DNA from: Flavobacteriales bacterium
GTDB lineage: Bacteria > Bacteroidota > Bacteroidia > Flavobacteriales > Flavobacteriaceae
NCBI GenBank assembly: GCA_003229235.1
Contig: QIIH01000088.1
Location: 1 to 10,355 of the forward strand
Reading direction: 5' to 3'
DNA: 10,355 nt
The position numbers and the translations under genes were made by a program. Below are positions 7,933 through 10,355 of this stretch, one piece after another. Position 1 is the first letter of the stretch, and every line of letters begins with the position of its first letter. Below the pieces are notes generated by a model. It had not been told where the DNA came from, searched no databases, and was given only the letters and a program-made list of their open reading frames with translations.

Positions 7933-9981
7933 ATGACCACTACACCCAAACGCTATACAATTACAGCTGCACTACCCTACACCAATGGACCAATCCACAT
8001 AGGGCATTTGGCAGGCGTTTATATTCCGTCCGATATTTATGCGCGTTATCAGCGTTTACAAGGTCGCGACGTAGCTTTTGTTTGTGGCAGCGACGAGCAT
8101 GGGGTGCCCATTACTATCAAAGCAAAAAAAGAGGGAATTACACCTCAACAGGTAGTAGATCGTTATCATACCATTATCAAAAAATCCTTCGAAGACTTCG
8201 GAATTTCGTTCGATATATATTCTAGAACTTCGGCCAAAATACATCACGAAACCGCATCAGAATTTTTTAAAAAACTATACGATTCTGGTAAGTTTATCGA
8301 GCAAGTTACCGAGCAATTATACGACAGTGAAGCCAATCAATTTCTGGCCGATCGTTTTGTACTCGGAACCTGTCCAAAATGTGGTTTTGAAGAGAGTTAT
8401 GGCGACCAATGTGAGAACTGTGGCACCAGTCACAATGCGACTGATTTAATTAATCCCAAATCGGCAATTTCGGGGGCTGTTCCAACGGTAAAAGAAACCA
8501 AGCATTGGTTTTTGCCATTAGACAAATATCAACCTTGGTTAAAAGAATGGATATTAGAATCTCATAAAAACGATTGGAAGCCCAATGTATATGGGCAATG
8601 CAAATCGTGGATTACAGACGGTTTAAAACCCCGAGCCGTAACTCGCGACTTAGATTGGGGAATTCCTGTTCCTGTGCCTGGAGGCGAAGGTAAAGTACTC
8701 TATGTGTGGTTTGATGCGCCTATTGGCTATATTTCGGCCACAAAAGAGTGGGCAGCAGAACAAGGAAAAGATTGGGAACCTTATTGGAAAGACAAAGACA
8801 CCAAGCTCTTGCATTTTATTGGGAAAGACAATATAGTGTTTCACTGTATTATTTTCCCGAGTATGCTTAAGGCAGAAGGCAGTTATATTGTGCCGGACAA
8901 TGTTCCTGCCAACGAATTTTTAAACCTAGAAGGCAACAAATTATCTACTTCTAAAAATTGGGCGGTTTGGCTTCACGAGTATTTAGAAGAGTTTCCAGAC
9001 ATGCAGGATGTATTGCGTTATACATTAACGGCAAATGCCCCAGAAAGTAAGGACAACGATTTTACTTGGAAAGACTTTCAAACCCGTAACAATAGCGAGC
9101 TAGTTGCAATTTTTGGCAATTTTATTAATCGTGTTACTGTGCTCACCCATAAATACTATGACGGAGTGGTTCCGGCAAGCGAGGTCGACTTTAAAGAGCT
9201 CACTCAAATGCAAGAGTTCCCAACCCAAATAGGCGAAGCAATAGAGCGTTATAAATTTAGAGATGGGCTTTCTAGTTTGATAAATTTGGCGCGCTTGGGC
9301 AATGTCTTTTTACAAGAACAAGAACCCTGGAAAAAAATTAAAGAAGACCCAAAGGCCGTCGAAAGTATAATAAATGCCGCGCTTCAAATTGCTGCTACAC
9401 TGGCTGTCTTATCTGAGCCCTTCTTGCCTTTTACATCTGATAAATTAAAAAACATGTTAGGCTTAGATGCCAATATAGACTGGAATCAAATTGTAAACAG
9501 AGAAACCTTATTACCAGCGGGACATAAAATAAACGAATCACAACTGTTATTTTCTAAGATAGAAGATAAGACCATTGCCCTTCAGTTAGAAAAACTAGAA
9601 GCGACTAAAACACAAAATGCCGCTCAAAATAAAGAAGTTATGCCACAAAAAGACACCATAAGTTTTGAAGATTTCACCGCCATGGATTTGCGGGTTGGGA
9701 CCATCCTGGAAGCAGAAAAAATGCCTAAAACCAAAAAATTAATGGTGCTTAAAATAGATACTGGCATCGATGTCCGCACTATTGTTTCTGGGATAGCAGA
9801 GAGTTTTGAAGCCGCAGATATTGTAGGCAAACAAGTAACGGTTTTGGTTAATTTGGCACCAAGAGCGCTACGTGGTGTGGAGAGCGAAGGGATGATTTTA
9901 ATGACAGAAAACGACCAAGGAAACTTAGTTTTTGTAAATCCTGATGTCACCGATATTGGTAACGGAAATACCATCAATTAA
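7933..9981 (+). CDS. metG: Methionine--tRNA ligase with C-terminal tRNA-binding domain
   Basis: Methionyl-tRNA synthetase charges tRNA-Met and initiator tRNA with methionine using ATP, in the cytoplasm. The 682-residue protein shows the class I signature HIGH at 22-25 and the second catalytic loop as KLSTS at 336-340, a known variant of KMSKS. It also has a zinc knuckle with CPKC (147-150) and CENC (160-163), and VCGSDEHG (50-57) lining the active site. WGIPVPV and [11 protein letters not shown] near 242-268 are typical MetRS blocks. The anticodon-binding helical domain spans roughly 380-545. A linker rich in K, Q and A (about 555-573) leads to a Trbp111/EMAP-II-like tRNA-binding domain ([20 protein letters not shown] onwards, about 580-682) that usually mediates dimerisation. 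Length agrees with this long MetRS type (about 670-690). The ATG at 7933 puts the [20 protein letters not shown] block close to the N-terminus, as expected. It appears monocistronic. Confidence 0.97.
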   Translation: MTTTPKRYTITAALPYTNGPIHIGHLAGVYIPSDIYARYQRLQGRDVAFVCGSDEHGVPITIKAKKEGITPQQVVDRYHTIIKKSFEDFGISFDIYSRTSAKIHHETASEFFKKLYDSGKFIEQVTEQLYDSEANQFLADRFVLGTCPKCGFEESYGDQCENCGTSHNATDLINPKSAISGAVPTVKETKHWFLPLDKYQPWLKEWILESHKNDWKPNVYGQCKSWITDGLKPRAVTRDLDWGIPVPVPGGEGKVLYVWFDAPIGYISATKEWAAEQGKDWEPYWKDKDTKLLHFIGKDNIVFHCIIFPSMLKAEGSYIVPDNVPANEFLNLEGNKLSTSKNWAVWLHEYLEEFPDMQDVLRYTLTANAPESKDNDFTWKDFQTRNNSELVAIFGNFINRVTVLTHKYYDGVVPASEVDFKELTQMQEFPTQIGEAIERYKFRDGLSSLINLARLGNVFLQEQEPWKKIKEDPKAVESIINAALQIAATLAVLSEPFLPFTSDKLKNMLGLDANIDWNQIVNRETLLPAGHKINESQLLFSKIEDKTIALQLEKLEATKTQNAAQNKEVMPQKDTISFEDFTAMDLRVGTILEAEKMPKTKKLMVLKIDTGIDVRTIVSGIAESFEAADIVGKQVTVLVNLAPRALRGVESEGMILMTENDQGNLVFVNPDVTDIGNGNTIN

Positions 9982-10061
9982 AGGAGTCCATACTGACCTT
10001 TGTTTGTATTATTGTTTTTTAATGCGAATAAATAGTGAACATAGCACGAGAAATCAAATAG
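9982..10061. other. Noncoding or decayed stretch between metG and the deacetylase remnant
   Basis: These 80 bases hold no supportable gene: stops occur in short succession in the remnant's frame (10020-10022, 10029-10031, 10059-10061). A weak hairpin AAAGG/CCTTT (9980-9984 with 9997-10001) followed after 13 bases by a T6 tract (10015-10020) may help end metG transcription, but it is not a clean terminator. Part of the stretch could be further decayed deacetylase sequence. Confidence 0.4.
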
Positions 10062-10193
10062 CATTTTGAGAATCGCCTTTCACCCAATTTACCAATACAA
10101 GTTAGTATAGGTGGAGGTTATTCTCCTGACATAAAAATTCTTTTAGAAGCCCACGCCAACACTTTTAGATTGGCTCGAGAAATCTTCGATTAA
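10062..10193 (+). pseudogene. 3' remnant of a class IV histone-deacetylase-like gene
   Basis: A 43-codon open stretch ending in TAA encodes PIQVSIGGGYSPDIK followed by ILLEAHANTFRLAREIFD. This matches, from memory of the family, the extreme C-terminus of bacterial HDAC-family (acetoin utilization/class IV deacetylase) proteins. The retained GGGY includes the tyrosine that in intact deacetylases helps bind the acetyl group. Everything else is missing: the frame is closed by TAG at 10059-10061, no start codon lies in the open part, and only about 80 bases separate it from the metG stop, so the expected 250 or so N-terminal residues are absent. HFEN just after the TAG may still align with the family, suggesting the remnant extends slightly further upstream past a nonsense change. 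The frame ends 10 bases from the convergent OsmC-family stop. Being this short it cannot be a functional deacetylase. Confidence 0.75.
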
Positions 10194-10203
10194 TCGCTGC
10201 TGT

Positions 10204-10355
10204 TTAATTGTCAAAAACCTCTTTGGTGTCTATTACTGTTGTGCTTATTAATGTACGGTGCACAGGACATTTAGAAGCTATCTGAATCAAGCGCTTGCGT
10301 TGTTTCTCGTCTAAATCGCCCACAATTTTAATGCTTTTCTGCAAGTGGTCTATCT
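10204..10355 (-). CDS. OsmC family protein, C-terminal part (runs off window)
   Basis: The minus strand encodes the last 49 residues of a protein, from IDHLQKSIKIVGDLDEKQRK, through RLIQIASKCPVHRTL, to ISTTVIDTKEVFDN and stop; the 5' end lies beyond the window. GDLDEKQRKRL followed by IASKCPVHRTL is the C-terminal signature of OsmC/YhfA-type proteins, and the Cys of CPVH is one of the two redox cysteines in the family. OsmC/Ohr members reduce organic hydroperoxides; in Bacteroidota this domain also occurs fused behind an alpha/beta hydrolase. The visible part cannot tell a stand-alone OsmC from that fusion, and the first redox cysteine is outside the window. It converges on the histone-deacetylase-like remnant with 10 bases between stop codons. 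Confidence 0.85.
   Translation of the reverse strand, partial: IDHLQKSIKIVGDLDEKQRKRLIQIASKCPVHRTLISTTVIDTKEVFDN

Noticed and set aside
8938..8955. Non-consensus KLSTS in place of KMSKS in MetG
   Set aside because: This is a known variant of the class I signature in methionyl-tRNA synthetases and does not signal a defective enzyme.
9624..9977. 117-codon minus-strand open frame opposite the 3' end of metG
   Set aside because: It is fully antisense to the conserved tRNA-binding domain of MetG, shows no recognisable domain, and is explained by the codon pattern of the real gene.
9980..10020. Possible terminator after metG (AAAGG/CCTTT stem and T6 tract)
   Set aside because: The stem is short and bulged and the T tract starts 13 bases beyond it, so it does not meet the usual intrinsic terminator geometry.

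Overview
The window looks like a chromosomal segment of a Bacteroidota bacterium, most likely a flavobacterium-like lineage. Evidence: a C-terminal type IX secretion (T9SS) sorting domain, a DUF1800/DUF1501 gene pair of the type common in this phylum, no obvious Shine-Dalgarno sequences before most starts, a perfect Bacteroidota -7 box (TAnnTTTG) before metG, and moderately AT-rich composition. No insertion sequence, prophage, CRISPR array, tRNA or rRNA was seen.

Layout. (1) 21-3353, plus: mfd, the transcription-repair coupling factor, essentially complete. (2) 3355-4621, minus: a two-gene unit, ldcA-like muropeptide carboxypeptidase (peptidase family S66) followed by yraN (UPF0102, nuclease-like). 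The two overlap by 14 bases, and yraN ends one base from the convergent mfd stop. (3) 4622-4745: AT-rich divergent intergenic region. (4) 4746-7829, plus: DUF1800 then DUF1501, 6 bases apart, closed by a strong rho-independent terminator at 7848-7872. (5) 7908-9981, plus: metG (methionyl-tRNA synthetase with C-terminal tRNA-binding domain) behind its own promoter. (6) 10062-10193, plus: the decayed 3' end of a class IV histone-deacetylase-like gene, with no body and no start. (7) 10204-10355, minus: the 3' end of an OsmC-family gene that runs off the window.

Most of this is housekeeping: repair (mfd), wall recycling (ldcA), a conserved nuclease-like protein (yraN) and translation (metG). The least understood part is the DUF1800-DUF1501 operon. 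The DUF1501 protein combines a twin-arginine (Tat) type N-terminus with a T9SS C-terminal sorting domain, whereas the DUF1800 partner has no export signal. This suggests, as inference only, that the pair is exported together as a folded complex. The second point of interest is the histone-deacetylase-like remnant downstream of metG, which is easily missed because it is short and lacks a start.
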